Positions 22,118 to 34,333 of a stretch of 64,000 nt of DNA are shown here, piece by piece; position 1 is the stretch's first letter, and each line of letters starts with the position of its first letter. The notes under the pieces are model-generated. The model was not told the DNA's origin. It saw nothing but the letters and a program-made list of their open reading frames with translations, and searched no databases. A program made the position numbers and the translations under genes. The DNA is from Bugula neritina (lineage: Eukaryota; Bryozoa; Gymnolaemata; Cheilostomatida; Bugulidae): NCBI GenBank assembly GCA_964035545.1, contig OZ037765.1, positions 32,170,004 through 32,234,003 of the forward strand, given 5' to 3'.

Positions 22118-25100
22118 TCTGCCAATATACATTGCTCTGTTTATGAATTTTAACTTATACAGCTAGATAATATATTTTCACGTTATCTTGAGTTTACCAA
22201 ACAGGAAATATAACTCCAAGTTTATTAGAATAGTAATTATATCTCAGATTTTTCTAAGAGTTTGATAGGTATTCTAGTCCCATTACTTTTTTTGAAATAA
22301 TAAAGGAATAAATATATTTTTATATTTAGCAGAATTAGCTTCACTGCCTGTTAGAAATAGTCTTGTGGAAAGGCTTTTAACTCTAAGTCTTACATTTAGT
22401 TTTTACTGTAACATTCTACGTGTTTTAATTTATTCCAAAAAATGTATATAATTAAAAGTTTTGTTTGTAAATAACTTAATTATTACACATACTTTGTGCT
22501 GTACATGCTGTATATACTGTTATGTTATATTATGGTATTTATATATTACATAACACTTTCATAATGATTTTTATGATAAAGATAAATCATGGCAAACTAA
22601 TAAGGAAATAATAAAGATTCTCCTCTGTAATAACTAAGGCATAGAGCTGCTACCAACAATAATTTTAAGAACTTTCAACAAGTCAGTTTACGATACCATA
22701 CCATCCTGTATAATGATTATATAAAACTGAATAACCCAACATAATTTCTATATTATTGCAACTAAATAGTAATATGCAACCAAATGTTGGTTATTGAATT
22801 GCATTATAAATATGGGTATAAATTTTCATATTCAAAATTATATTTTTAGTTGATCTGTTGGTTGTATAGGTGAATATCTTATAGAAGCTCTTTGGTATAC
22901 TAGATGCACAACTCGTGAGTTCGAGTTTAAAAAGCAAATTAATCATTATTATTATTATTATTATTATTAGAATATTAACTTTAAGCATCTGTTCATGTTG
23001 AAAATATGGACTGTTTATAAAGCATACATGTTTTGTGACGAAGGTTATGTATGACTACAAGCCTACGAAAATAAGATTTACAACTTACAGCAGTTGAAGC
23101 AGTTTCTATCTTTGAAATAGTAAATAGTACAAGTTATGAACTTCTTCAGCTTCATTGTACTTTGTAGTGTTTTGAGAATTACTAAAGCATGAAGCCATCA
23201 TCTAAAAAACCGAAAAAATCCATTGTTGAAAAGCTATAAATCTTTATTCTATGATTGTTGCATTCTTTCTACTGATTGTTAACATTAAATAACTACATTC
23301 TTTACAAATGTTTAGTCTTGCAGTGGTCAACAGCCATATGATGATATTTTGTGCACCATGATGATTCAATAATATTGAGCATTTTTAATTAGTAAAAATC
23401 AAATAAACTGTTGGGTAATGCAGTGTAACAGGTCTATGCGAAAAATGAAACAATTTTTAATAACAAGACAATGAAAAACATGTATTTGATAATATCTGAG
23501 ACAATCTAACAACAATCTCATTTTGTTGAGAGTCATTGTCTTTGGGTATTAGGGGATACATTTGATATACCATACCAGTCTAAATTTATTATAACCTGTT
23601 TATAAAGCACCAAGGACCGAGTGTTACATTTGATGGCATATATTAGAGTCATTATCATAATAATTCCATAGTAGTACCAAGTAAGAGCTAATCTGTGTGT
23701 CAGATGCGACTATTTTGCTGACCTCTAACCTGTCAGTATATTCTTTTCTTAGAGGTAGTTATTAAATAGATGAGTCATAGTGTGAATTTGATAAGATATA
23801 CAGTACATATAACAATTGTATATATGGTATTTATATATGGTACGTAATCTATGTTATATACTATAATATGTAACACTGTATATGTACTATATATCATAAT
23901 GATGCTATATACGTGTGGTGTACTTTTTTATTCTTTATCTTATTATAAATTACTGTATCTATCATGCTAAATATTATATGAATGAGTTGAATGCTTTTTT
24001 ATGAAGTGCCATGGTGTCAGGTGACACCCTACACCCACTATATATGAAAGTGCATACTCCTGATAACATTTAATGCTATATTTTATAAACTATCATAGTA
24101 ATTGGTAGGTAGTATGAATGAATTTAATAATCGTACCTGCACTCAGCCGTTTAGCTCTGAATGAGTATGTTTGACAGTACTCAGTACTTGAAACAGGATT
24201 TCCTATATTTTCCAGTTCATGTTGTAAATTTCTAGATGTCATCAATTAAATATGCAAGATGATAACTTAGCCAATAAAGACATTAAATTAATCAGCAATT
24301 TGCTTCAGAAATATAAATCCACAAAATGCCTGACTAGAGCTGCTGAAATCAAGTCAGCAATCCAGAAAATATTATAATTTCAGAAAACATTTTCACAAAC
24401 ATTTTTGCTGATTAAATTAATTGTTGCAAGAATTTAAAATATTTTGCTAAATTATTCATCAGCTATAATTATTACAGTATTAACTGACTTTCTAACTGAG
24501 TTATGATTAATTTCTATCAGCAATTAACAGTAAAAACTTGTAACATCACTTCGGCAATTGAGAAGTAGAAAACTTATTCATGTCCACAGTTTCATTCAGC
24601 GCTGACATAAACTATGATATCCTATACTTATTACTAAATTCTATAAGTTGTAGCAAAAAAATAATCTGGATAACAATTTGTGCAGCGAAAGCAGCAAAAC
24701 CTCCTTTCACAGTAATTTATTAGTTATGTGTTTTGTCTAAAATTATTGGAAGTTGACAATATGTAGATTTTCTAAAAAACTGGCTAGGCGTTTAGTTTAT
24801 TACTATACACAGTTATATTATACTATTAGACTGTGAGAACTAGCAGACAAACAAAGGAGGCTCTCAACGTGTGTAATATAGATATATTATACATCTACAT
24901 TCTTCAGTCTACTCCTTCAACTGAAGGTATAATGTGAATTAGTACGGTGAGAGTTAACATCTGCTGCAGAAGTTTCCATGATTTTAATTTATCCTAAGAG
25001 ATAATGGCACTGTTGGTTATATAAATATATCATGCCTTACTTAGTCATGTGTAGGTGCCACGTGACAGAATGTATAATTTATAAATACTAGTTGCAATTA

Positions 25101-25386
25101 GCATAATCATGAATCCCTAGCTGCAGTACACATTACACTATTATTTGCAGCTGGCACAAACAAATTTATGAACTTCATTAGTCAATTGTTACTAATGACT
25201 AGAAATTAAAATAATATGTCTAACATCGAGTTTAATCTATAAATACTTTGTTTTTAATGATTATGTATAATTATTTAAATTACAGTAACATAATTATTTG
25301 GGAGTTGGCCAAAGCGTGAGCGTGAATTGGTTAGATAACAAGCCAATAACATATTATGACCTAGTTGCTATGGGACCATATTCTAA
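22118..25386. other. Intergenic region, no gene seen
   Basis: 3.3 kb of AT-rich sequence containing the FBXW8 3' UTR (AATAAA-type signals near 22297-22312), an (ATT)n tract at 22944-22970 and TATATA-rich stretches at 23800-23900. No coding segment recognised on either strand. Confidence 0.6.
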
Positions 25387-25420
25387 GCCAATCGTCTTAT
25401 GGTAACGCATATGCACGTGC
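25387..25420 (+). promoter_or_regulatory. CCAAT box and CACGTG E-box upstream of GBA1
   Basis: CCAAT at 25388-25392 and a palindromic GCACGTGC at 25413-25420 lie 117-150 bp before the GBA1 start codon; an inverted CCAAT (ATTGG) lies near 25327. CACGTG is the core of the CLEAR element used by TFEB at lysosomal genes, though the flanks here are GC...GC rather than GT...AC. Promoter function is inferred from position. Confidence 0.45.
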
Positions 25421-25536
25421 TTCGAAAAGGAGGCCAACTAGTAAAGTTATTTCGTGTTCATGTTTCTACTAATACTTATCAGCAAAAGAGAATTACTTGG
25501 AAATCATTGTGAATGTAGCTGGATAAGTTGCTAGAC

Positions 25537-28500
25537 ATGGCTCTTATATTTGGCAATATTTTTCAAAGCATATTTTGCGTTTTGATATGCTTATACTTTT
25601 GCTCAAGTAAGTTATTATCAATCATTCAATGAAATGAATTTTACTGTCACTCACTTTACAGTTCACTGTGCATCACATTTTGATTTCCATTTTGATTTAG
25701 TTTTATGGTTTACAAATAGTCAATAATGATAATATTCATAATTATATTAATAAGTAATAAGTGTAATTAATAAGTCAAACTAAAACTAAAACTCAAACTA
25801 ATAATATAAATATAGAGTTGCATATAATTTATGAATTATGTTAGTCATACTCATACTCATGCTGATTATCAAAGTCATAATGATAATGATAGACAGTATG
25901 TTTATATTTATCAATTATGATCAAGAATGTCAAATTAAAATTCAGATTCGTGTAAGTCTAAGTCACTGTAAGTGTTGATTAATATAACTGTGACAGTTAT
26001 TGTTAGTAAGTTATTGTTAATTGGTTAATCTCATGGTTTTAGTTATCTTACAGTTACATTTTTTGATAATTGTTTCACTGTGACCTTTGAAATTTTAAGC
26101 CAAAGTTAAGCGTAAATATCAATTTTCAAATCAATGACTAATGCTTAATAATATACTTATATAGACAAGCATTTATTGGTGCCATTTATTAGTTGCTGTT
26201 AAGGAAATCAAAAGACATGATTAATGAGTTCACATCTTACTTAGTTATTTCTATTATCTGACATCAGAAAAATAACTAGTATAATACTGAATACTAACAG
26301 TATCTGTTATAACTAAGCACTGATAGTTTTTGCATTACAATAATTTTGGTCTGGCCTCAAGTATGCCCATGACTAAAGTATTCTAGTTACCACCCACTGG
26401 CCAGCTGAGTGAAAACTAGAAGCAGTGAAATGTATTCACTTACTTCAAATGATGCTGCAAGACTTAAACATTTAGCAATTATGTACACATTTACAAAACA
26501 TCAATCTCTATATAGTGAGTGGTCTTGGGTCACCTGCACTATTCTAGGCTATAGTGATTCAATCATATATAAAAATTATAACTGTGTGCTTTAATAATTT
26601 CTGAACGGTTTAAAATTTGAGCTAACTATTAGTATTTGAGAAGCAAATTTTACTCGTTTTCTAGTTCTTGAGAAGTGTTTAAATTCTCACTTCAGCATAA
26701 CATCTTCACATATTTTATTTCAATATCGTCAATTTTTCTGCAACTGGTTTCAGTACATTCAACTGTCTGTTGCAGACGTCTTCTACTTTTTTTAGCATAA
26801 CATTTTTTTCAATTTTCTGTTGCAGCTGTGTTGTCAAACAAGTGTGACAAGGTGTCTTTTGGTGACACTTCCTTCGTATGCAGATGTAATTCTTCACACT
26901 GCGACTCCCTGCCTCCCCTAAACTCCGTACCCAAGGGTGCCTATATTATATACTCCTCGTCCAAAGATGGTGACAGATTCAACACGCAAACACTTCATTT
27001 CTCAGGGAAACAGCCTCAAGCCAACGGTGAGAGTTGATAACATTGGCCTCGTAGTTGTACTCCACTCTCATTTGGTGCTGTACTACTGTACACTGGACAA
27101 TGACCAAAGCTACTGATTACTAAAACTGACTAGCTTTCACACTGGGGTTTGGCAACAAAAGGGAAAAAGTTGTTAAATTTTTGTGTTAAATATCAGAAGA
27201 CTGTAGTACTGTTGGTCGTTTTTACCGCTGATTATCAAAACATTTTTAACTGTATTACTGTGTAATAGCATTTTATATGTACATAATTGTACAATTACTC
27301 ACAACTCTCTTTGGTTTTATTTATTTCAGTATTAGGTCATAGAGAGATCAAGCTAACTCTAGTCTACATTTTTATTTTGTAAGCTTAATTGAAATATTGG
27401 ACAGCTAAATTTTAGAAATCAATATGATAACTTATTTTAGTTAAAACAGGCAAACATTTTGACTAAATATTACCAGTCAAGTTGTATTCTTAGGAATCTA
27501 GTGACTGGCTACTCTTTTCTCTTGCATATCTCTCTAAACCTGAAGTGAAAGGTGCATAAGCTACCTGTTGGGGTGTGGTTAGCCTCACCTTCGATTAATT
27601 AGCATTATTGACCACCATCTTTCTAATTCTGCACATCTAAACTGAAATAGTATAATAATTATTTTAACATTAATTTTGCTGAGAATAATTTACTTCAAGT
27701 GCTTTTTTGTGAAGTTGTTTTCTCTTTTAATAATTGTAATATTTTGTTTTGATAGGAAAAATTATAATAAACCGAACTGCGGAGTACCAGAGTATAATTG
27801 GGTTCGGAGGGGCCGTGACAGACGCCGCCTCAATAAATATACTGAACCTGTCGCCTAAGACCCAGGATATTCTCCTTCAGTCGTACTACTCACCTCAAGG
27901 TACTCACTCTATACACTAGTAGTAGTAACTAGTAGTAACTACTGTGTAACCTCTGTAGCCTCTGCTCTACTCATTCTACAGGGAGAGCTCAAAATCTGCC
28001 AAGATTTTTTGGCAGCTAAGCATGTATTCAAAAGCTGTACTGATAATATTTGTGTAGCCATGTTGGTTGTGTGAAATCATGGAAACTGTAGTTCACTAGA
28101 TAAAAAGTTTATTTTTATGCATAATTTGACTTGTAAAGTACATCACTTTGTATTATAAAAGATGAAGTATAATAAGTCGATCATGCTTCTACTAAGGTTG
28201 GGGTTTATATTAGTTTCGTTAGTAGCAGCTCTAAGAATCACCAATATCTGTCTTAGTTTATGCAGATTCTAAAATATGTTTTGTTTTTATTTACTTAGTT
28301 GACAGAAATTACCTCCCATCGTAAAAGTAAAGAATTATCATCTTATAAACTACTTTGACAACACTATAAGCCGCTATAAATAGATTTCTACTTGAATATA
28401 ATATTCTCATCTGTTTTTATGCAACACAAGTTGGCAACTGTCCAGCATTTAGTGGAAATCTTGAACTTCAGCTGTTGTTCACAGTTTGTTTTTCTGAACT

Positions 28501-31500
28501 GCTGATCTAATAAATCATAATCCTAAACTAATTACTAGATAATAGTTAAACTTTTAACCCAGCAGTTTCCACTAGCCAGGACAGCTGCACTGCTCAGTCG
28601 ACTGAAATTTTACCTAATAAAATGTCTTACGAAACTAATAGAATGCTGTAAAGTGGGAATATTTATTAGTGGGTCCTCTTTTATTCTGAGAGATAGGTTT
28701 ATCTCCCACTCACAAAGCCATTCCACTCTGCAAGTGTTTCATCTACTTTGCTCAGGAATTCTGGGTAACACAGGAAGTTTTGATAGATTTAATAAATCAC
28801 ACTGTTTACTCATCAGAACTGTTTAGTTTAACACTTCATACCAAACATGACATCACCATTCCTCAGCCAATCACAAGGCTACTTCACCTGCCACACCCCC
28901 ATCTTACCACACCCCCACATCTGATATCATGCTAATGATATTCCAACTCTCTGTCCAACACCAACTCCAGCCCTGATTACCTGATTACAATAAACAGCAC
29001 AACCTGCCTGTGCTTGTGGCTGTCTTCTTACTAGTTGTGTGACAGTACTAAAAATTATGCAATAAGTCAGCCAGCTTACAGCTAAATTCTTGTATAATTG
29101 AAGTTAATTTGATATTCATCAATTGTTGATTCACTTAATCTGAGCTAATGTATGATTCATAGAACTATGATAGGTTACATGTTAACAGTTGTTGTAAATT
29201 GTCCTATATTTTCATGTGTTTGAGTTTTGTTTAAATAAGTTATTTCTTTTCTAACAAAATAGGGTATAACATTTTGCCAGGTTTCTATTGGCTGAAGAGA
29301 CACTGGCTGAATTATTATTCTATAATCTCTTTGTACAAGTTTGAAATACTCTAGAGTTGTGTCCTCTTGCAGGTTTGGAATACACTCTAGCCAGAATTCC
29401 TATAGCCAGCACGGACTTCTCCACACACGCCTACTCATACGATGACACTCCTGATGACTTTGACCTCAGCCACTTCTCCCTGACATCCGAAGATATCAAG
29501 TATAAGGTTAGAGCTCTTTGCATGTAGACTAAGTTCCTAGCAACTGATGAGGCGTAGTAATAGTTTCAGCAAATGTAAGTAATTTATTACAAAACATGGT
29601 GATAACAAAACAGAAAAACATTTAACTTATACTTATAGTAGTAACAGTTTTAGTTGGGTTGAACTTGCATCTTATATTAGAACTAAGTTTGGTGCTATTT
29701 TGGGTGGTTTTATCTGAATGGGTTTTAATGCTTGAACTTTTAATATTTTGTCATATAATTTAATATTCACATTTATTTGATGTGCCAACAGATTCCAATC
29801 CTGAAAAGAGCTATTGCTATGAGTAAAAGGAATATTCGCTTGTTTTCTTCACCGTGGAGCGCGCCATCTTGGATGAAGACTGAGTCATCTATGACGGGGC
29901 GAGGGTTTCTCAAAGGAGAGCCCGGCGGGAAATACTACAAGACGTGGGCCCAGTACCTGGTTAGGTAGGATTAATTAACATTGACTATATTTCAATAAAT
30001 AATTAGAAATCCATGTTTTATGATTAATACAGGAAAGAAAATTGTTTCTGCAAATGTACAGTTGAAGGGTAATTTTCGAGTTAATGTTTTAAATAGTACT
30101 TTTAGAAATATTTTTGAAGTTATTTTCTCTTTGCCCATCACATATGTATGTTACAGCTAGTCATGTGACGTGTTTGTGTAGATTTCTGTCGGAGTACAAG
30201 AAACAGGGGCTCAACATTTGGGGTCTGACGGCACAGAACGAGCCGCTTGATGGGCGCCTGCCATTTTTTCCATTCCAGTGTCTCGGTTTCACCGCCACTC
30301 AGCAGAGAGACTTCATTGCGATGGATTTGGGTATGTTATCTCCACCTGCCTGCTATACTGGGTATGTTATCTCCACCTGCCCACTATACTGGGATAATAC
30401 TGCCTAGTGCTTCAATATTTTATATTCTGTTTATTTGCAAACATGTGCGAAGATCTTCTTAAAACCTGCATCTAACTTAATGCCTACTCAAAGTTGCTAA
30501 ATTAAAGTTTTTTTTTAAATTTAGGAGTTAGAAATTAGAGCATTATGAAATTATTTGCGCTTGACTAGCGTATTTTGATTAGGACTTGATGTGTTAGTAA
30601 TTCATAAATTCAACCAAACTGCATTAGAGAATGTAGACTACATAATTCCTCACAGTCACTAGGGTGGAAGTTGTGTAGGCGCGGTCTTTAAACATGTAAT
30701 AAGATGTAATTATATTCATATCAGTGGACATCAATGGTGCCTTTTATTGATGCGCACAAACAGTGTTGCTGCAAGATGGAGTCTCAAGTTGCTTTACTAT
30801 TGCATCACCACACAAGTACTGCAAGAAATTTTAAAGCTGACTAATTCAATTTTATTATGTCTTCACTTGTAATTAAATAATATCATTTTTGACCACCTGT
30901 AATGCAGTAGTATTTAATTGTATATTTTTTCGAAAGTCTAAAATTACCAGCTGAAATGATTTACCTCGTCTGTTACAGGCCCTGCGCTGCACAGTGGTGG
31001 ATTTGGTGATGTAAAGTTGATGATATTAGATGATGACACCCTTTCACTCCCCGACTGGGCTAATACGGTAAAATTACTTCACTGCATATATGTGTCAATT
31101 CTAGGTGTCCACTGTACTATTGTAGATATACTATGTTGTGTCAGCCAGTCAGTTCTAGGTGTCCACTTGTATTACTTACTCTCTGATTGCAGATATACAG
31201 TAACAAGTCAGCGAGTCAGTACGTGTCAGGACTGGGTGTCCACTGGTATCTCAACGGCTACCTCTCGTACAACAGAATTACCGAAACGCACCTCGTAGAT
31301 CCGACTAAATTCATCTTAGCCACAGAGGCCTGCGCTGGGTCCGCCTTCTACGAGAAGAAAGTGATGCTTGGGAATTGGGACAGAGCGGAGCAGTACGCTA
31401 GTGACATCATACAGGTAAGTCTGTGGGCGGAGCTATCTGCTAGTGACATCATGCATTGAGTTGTATATCTCTAGTGCTATGACTCTAATACCTGTAGTTG

Positions 31501-32992
31501 ACATTATCTTGAATATCTCTCACTCAAGTCACTGATTGTATGTCGCAGGACCTACAGAACTGGGTGACTGGCTGGACAGACTGGAACATTGCTCTCAACA
31601 TGTCTGGAGGTCCCAACTGGGTCAACAACAACGTCGACAGCCCTATCATTGTTGATAAAGACAGTGATGTGTTCTACAAGCAGCCTATGTTCTACACTAT
31701 GGGTCACTTCAGGTAGTCATACTTATCAATGTGGACGAGTTGCTAGGCTTGGAAGGAAGTTTGGGTATTGCAGGACTTCAGGCCCTAGAAATTTTGTGTT
31801 GTCAAGTTTGATATTTAAAAATATATAACATGGTATATGAAACCAGATTTGTTTAAAATAAGTTGCTATCTTACTTTTTATTGTGGATTCATAGACCAAT
31901 TTTGTTGTGCATTGTCATAGAATCATAAAAAGTGATAAAAAATTTGAAGTGTTTTTATGTTTTGTTGAAACGCCCTCATTTTATTGTGCAGTTATTGAGT
32001 GCAGAAATTAGGGGTCTCATGTTTGAAGTCGGGGGTTTATTGAAACCCCCGACTTCAAACTCGAGAACCCCAAACTACTGCACTCAATCACCACCAACTC
32101 GGAGCTGCTTATAGAACCATTCAAAAACTTGAACCCGCTGTAATGTATAGCATAGCTGTGATTAAACTGATGGCATAGAGTTACCTCCTCTTTCAAATGA
32201 CTGAAAAGGCAAATGTAATTGATTGCGTAACATTGCATTGTTTAGACATTAAATATTAGTTTCATCAATGTTAATGTGGAATAGTCACCGGATAGAGGTG
32301 AATCTCCTCTAGTAGACAGTCAGTAGCATTACCTGAACGATTAGATCACTGCAAACCCTCTTCTGCTTGTAGCAAATTCCTCACCCCTGGCTCCGTCAGA
32401 CATGAAATAGACATGAAAGGTGCTAAGTCTACAGGAGTTGTGTTCTCCACTCCTGAGAAGAACTTGGTTATGATTTTATTCAATAAGTGAGTAGAAGAAC
32501 AACTATATTGCCCAGTTCCAGATTTACTAAAAATTGTGTATAGTTAGCAGCTTTAGTTGATGAATATTGAAAGAAATGAAAATATAAATTTGTTATAAAA
32601 ATGTGTACAATGTCAGCGCATATTCAACTGGATGCATTTTATAGGTTTTTATCTCTTTGTTTAGTGCTGCTTTTCTAATGAATTTGAATCTGTTAATAAA
32701 CATGAGTAAATAATGACATATATAATGGAACAAAAAAGAATTTGTATAAATTGCTTTGTCACACTTTTTATTTAATTAAATTCGATTTACTTTTATGGTT
32801 GTAGACTTAGAAATTAATAATACAATACATTATGAATAGTGCATTGTTGAAGTATTTAGAATATAGCTATTCCATTGCATTGTCCTTTTTAGAGAGGACT
32901 CAGGTGAAATCCTGGACGTTGTCGAAGGTAATACAACATTCACAGTGAGTGTAAAAGCACGATCTATAAATACTATCATATGGAAGCCATGA
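25537..32992 (+). CDS. GBA1: Lysosomal glucosylceramidase, GH30 (519 aa, 11 exons)
   Basis: Hydrolyses glucosylceramide to glucose and ceramide in the lysosome. Exons: 25537-25606, 26826-27026, 27756-27899, 29373-29506, 29792-29964, 30182-30330, 30979-31067, 31193-31414, 31549-31712, 32373-32486 and 32893-32992 (TGA); 1560 nt, all phases consistent. A hydrophobic signal peptide ([15 protein letters not shown]) ends exon 1. The Cys-rich N-terminus ([15 protein letters not shown], then SHCDS) matches the family. The barrel follows: [50 protein letters not shown] with the acid/base Glu, [10 protein letters not shown], and [11 protein letters not shown] with the nucleophile Glu. [19 protein letters not shown] and the terminal beta-domain follow. 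Length is close to human GBA1 (536 aa precursor), and no catalytic residue is missing. Exons 6 and 8 carry tandem duplications at their donors. Confidence 0.97.
30331..30392 (+). repeat. 31-bp x 2 tandem duplication starting exactly at GBA1 exon 6 donor
   Basis: Units 30331-30361 and 30362-30392 both begin GTATGTTATCTCCACCTGCC and are preceded by TGG, so a second equivalent donor lies 31 bp downstream; using it would shift the frame. Confidence 0.9.
31120..31250 (+). repeat. Decayed tandem copy of the acceptor and start of GBA1 exon 8
   Basis: Intron segment about 31122-31172 (TGTAGATATAC ... GTCAGCCAGTCAG ... GGTGTCCACTTGTA) parallels the true acceptor and exon start at 31188-31245 (TGCAGATATAC ... 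GTCAGCGAGTCAG ... GGTGTCCACTGGTA). An older partial copy (GTGTCAATTCTAGGTGTCCA) lies near 31095. Confidence 0.75.
31387..31458 (+). repeat. 42-bp tandem duplication of the 3' end of GBA1 exon 8
   Basis: GCTAGTGACATCAT occurs at 31397 (coding) and 31439 (intron), with similarity extending upstream (GCGGAGC). The intronic copy reads CATGCATTG where the exon has CATACAGGTAAGT, so its donor is lost. Confidence 0.85.
31994..32088. mobile_element. 95-bp hairpin element (MITE-like) in GBA1 intron 9
   Basis: Arms of about 46 bp flank a loop of a few bases centred on 32040. The ends are ATTGAGTGCAG / CTGCACTCAAT and the inner arms TTTGAAGTCGGGGGTTT / AAACCCCCGACTTCAAA are perfect. Few mismatches and higher GC than the surrounding intron suggest a recent non-autonomous foldback insertion. 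Confidence 0.75.
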
Positions 32993-34125
32993 TTTGTTCA
33001 GCTGTTTTGTGCCAATACTTATAGTATTATTAGTCAAGTATTTTCTATAAACTGTTAGTCTATTTTTATGTGTTTATTTTGATGAATTGTTATCAGCAAA
33101 GTTTCTTTCAGTATTCACTGCACATGCTTATACTATAATTTATTTTTGTCTACATACTAAGATTAGTAAGTTATTAAGAAAGCCTAAACCAATAATGTTT
33201 GACTAGTCTTATTGGAATCATTTTCTGAAACTAATCAGCCATGTATGGCTTGGTCTAGGGTATGCGTCCCAATATTTAAATTCATCCTGTCTTTCATATT
33301 ACTGTGTGAAGCTGGTTGATTCGGTGGCCATAAAAGGCATTAACATCTGGTCTAACTTGAGAAAACTGCATTTTCCTGCTTTTGTTACTTTTCTGTTTAG
33401 TTTCCGAGATTTATATAATCTTGACCTTCATCGAATTGTTTATCTAGAATTATTACTGCCAGACAATCTTTCTGTACCCAGCTAGCAGCTAATTTATCAT
33501 ATCTTATATTTTTGTAATGAACGAAAATGTTACTCCGAATAGCTATACAGGGATTTTGTTACAACGGTTTGTTGAATCTATAATATTGTGGAATATATTG
33601 ATGTGTGGCTGGTTACCATTTGCTCTGCCATTTTTCATCTGCTTATTAAGTTATGTAAAATATATAAGCAGCCCTTTTAATATTGGTTATATCAACCATG
33701 CATTTCAGTTCTATAAATGTGAAAGTGCAAATGTTTATTAGCAATAAGTTATATGGGTTTTATTTTGCTTTAAATATGCTGGGTTTTACAACTTACTATG
33801 ACTTGTGTCAACATCTTCATTGTGATAGCAAATTTGTTAGATGAGTCGAGCCGTAAAATTATTTGTAATTATTAGTTTATGTTATATTCAAGAGTGATTT
33901 ATAATTTACTAATAAATTATTGATGCAAGTACTTGAGCTTTTGATTATTCATATCCAGCACCTCTAAATATTTATATTTCATAGTACAGGCTGTAGTAGA
34001 AGGTATTGAATTTTTTAAACTGAACATAGGGGAGTATTTATATTTTTATAAGAAAACAATAGCACAAATTTGGATGCACATTATTTACAATATATTACAA
34101 AGTAGGTAATTGTTATTCTGATACT
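32993..34125. other. Intergenic region between convergent GBA1 and L3MBTL-like genes
   Basis: 1.1 kb of AT-rich sequence that should hold both 3' UTR ends. The open frame at 33517-33741 shows no family resemblance. No other structure seen. Confidence 0.55.
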
Positions 34126-34305
34126 ACCCCAATGCCGTGATTGGTTACTGAGATTACCCCAATGCCGTGATTGGTTACTGAGATTACCCCAATGCCGTGA
34201 TTGGTTACTGAAATTATCCCAACGCTGTGATTGGTTACTGAAGATATTCCAATACTGTGATTGGTTACTGAAGATATTCCAATGCTGTGATTGGTCACTG
34301 GGATT
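34126..34305. repeat. 30-bp tandem repeat, 6 copies, each with a CCAAT motif
   Basis: Units of 30 bp start at 34126 and each includes TGATTGGTTACTG (TGATTGGTCACTG in the last), which reads ACCAATCA on the minus strand, an NF-Y-type CCAAT box. The first three units are nearly identical and the last three diverge. The block lies in the 3' UTR of the L3MBTL-like gene, 28 bp beyond its stop. Confidence 0.9.
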
Positions 34306-34333
34306 AGTTCTATAGTGCATAGATATGGCTGAG

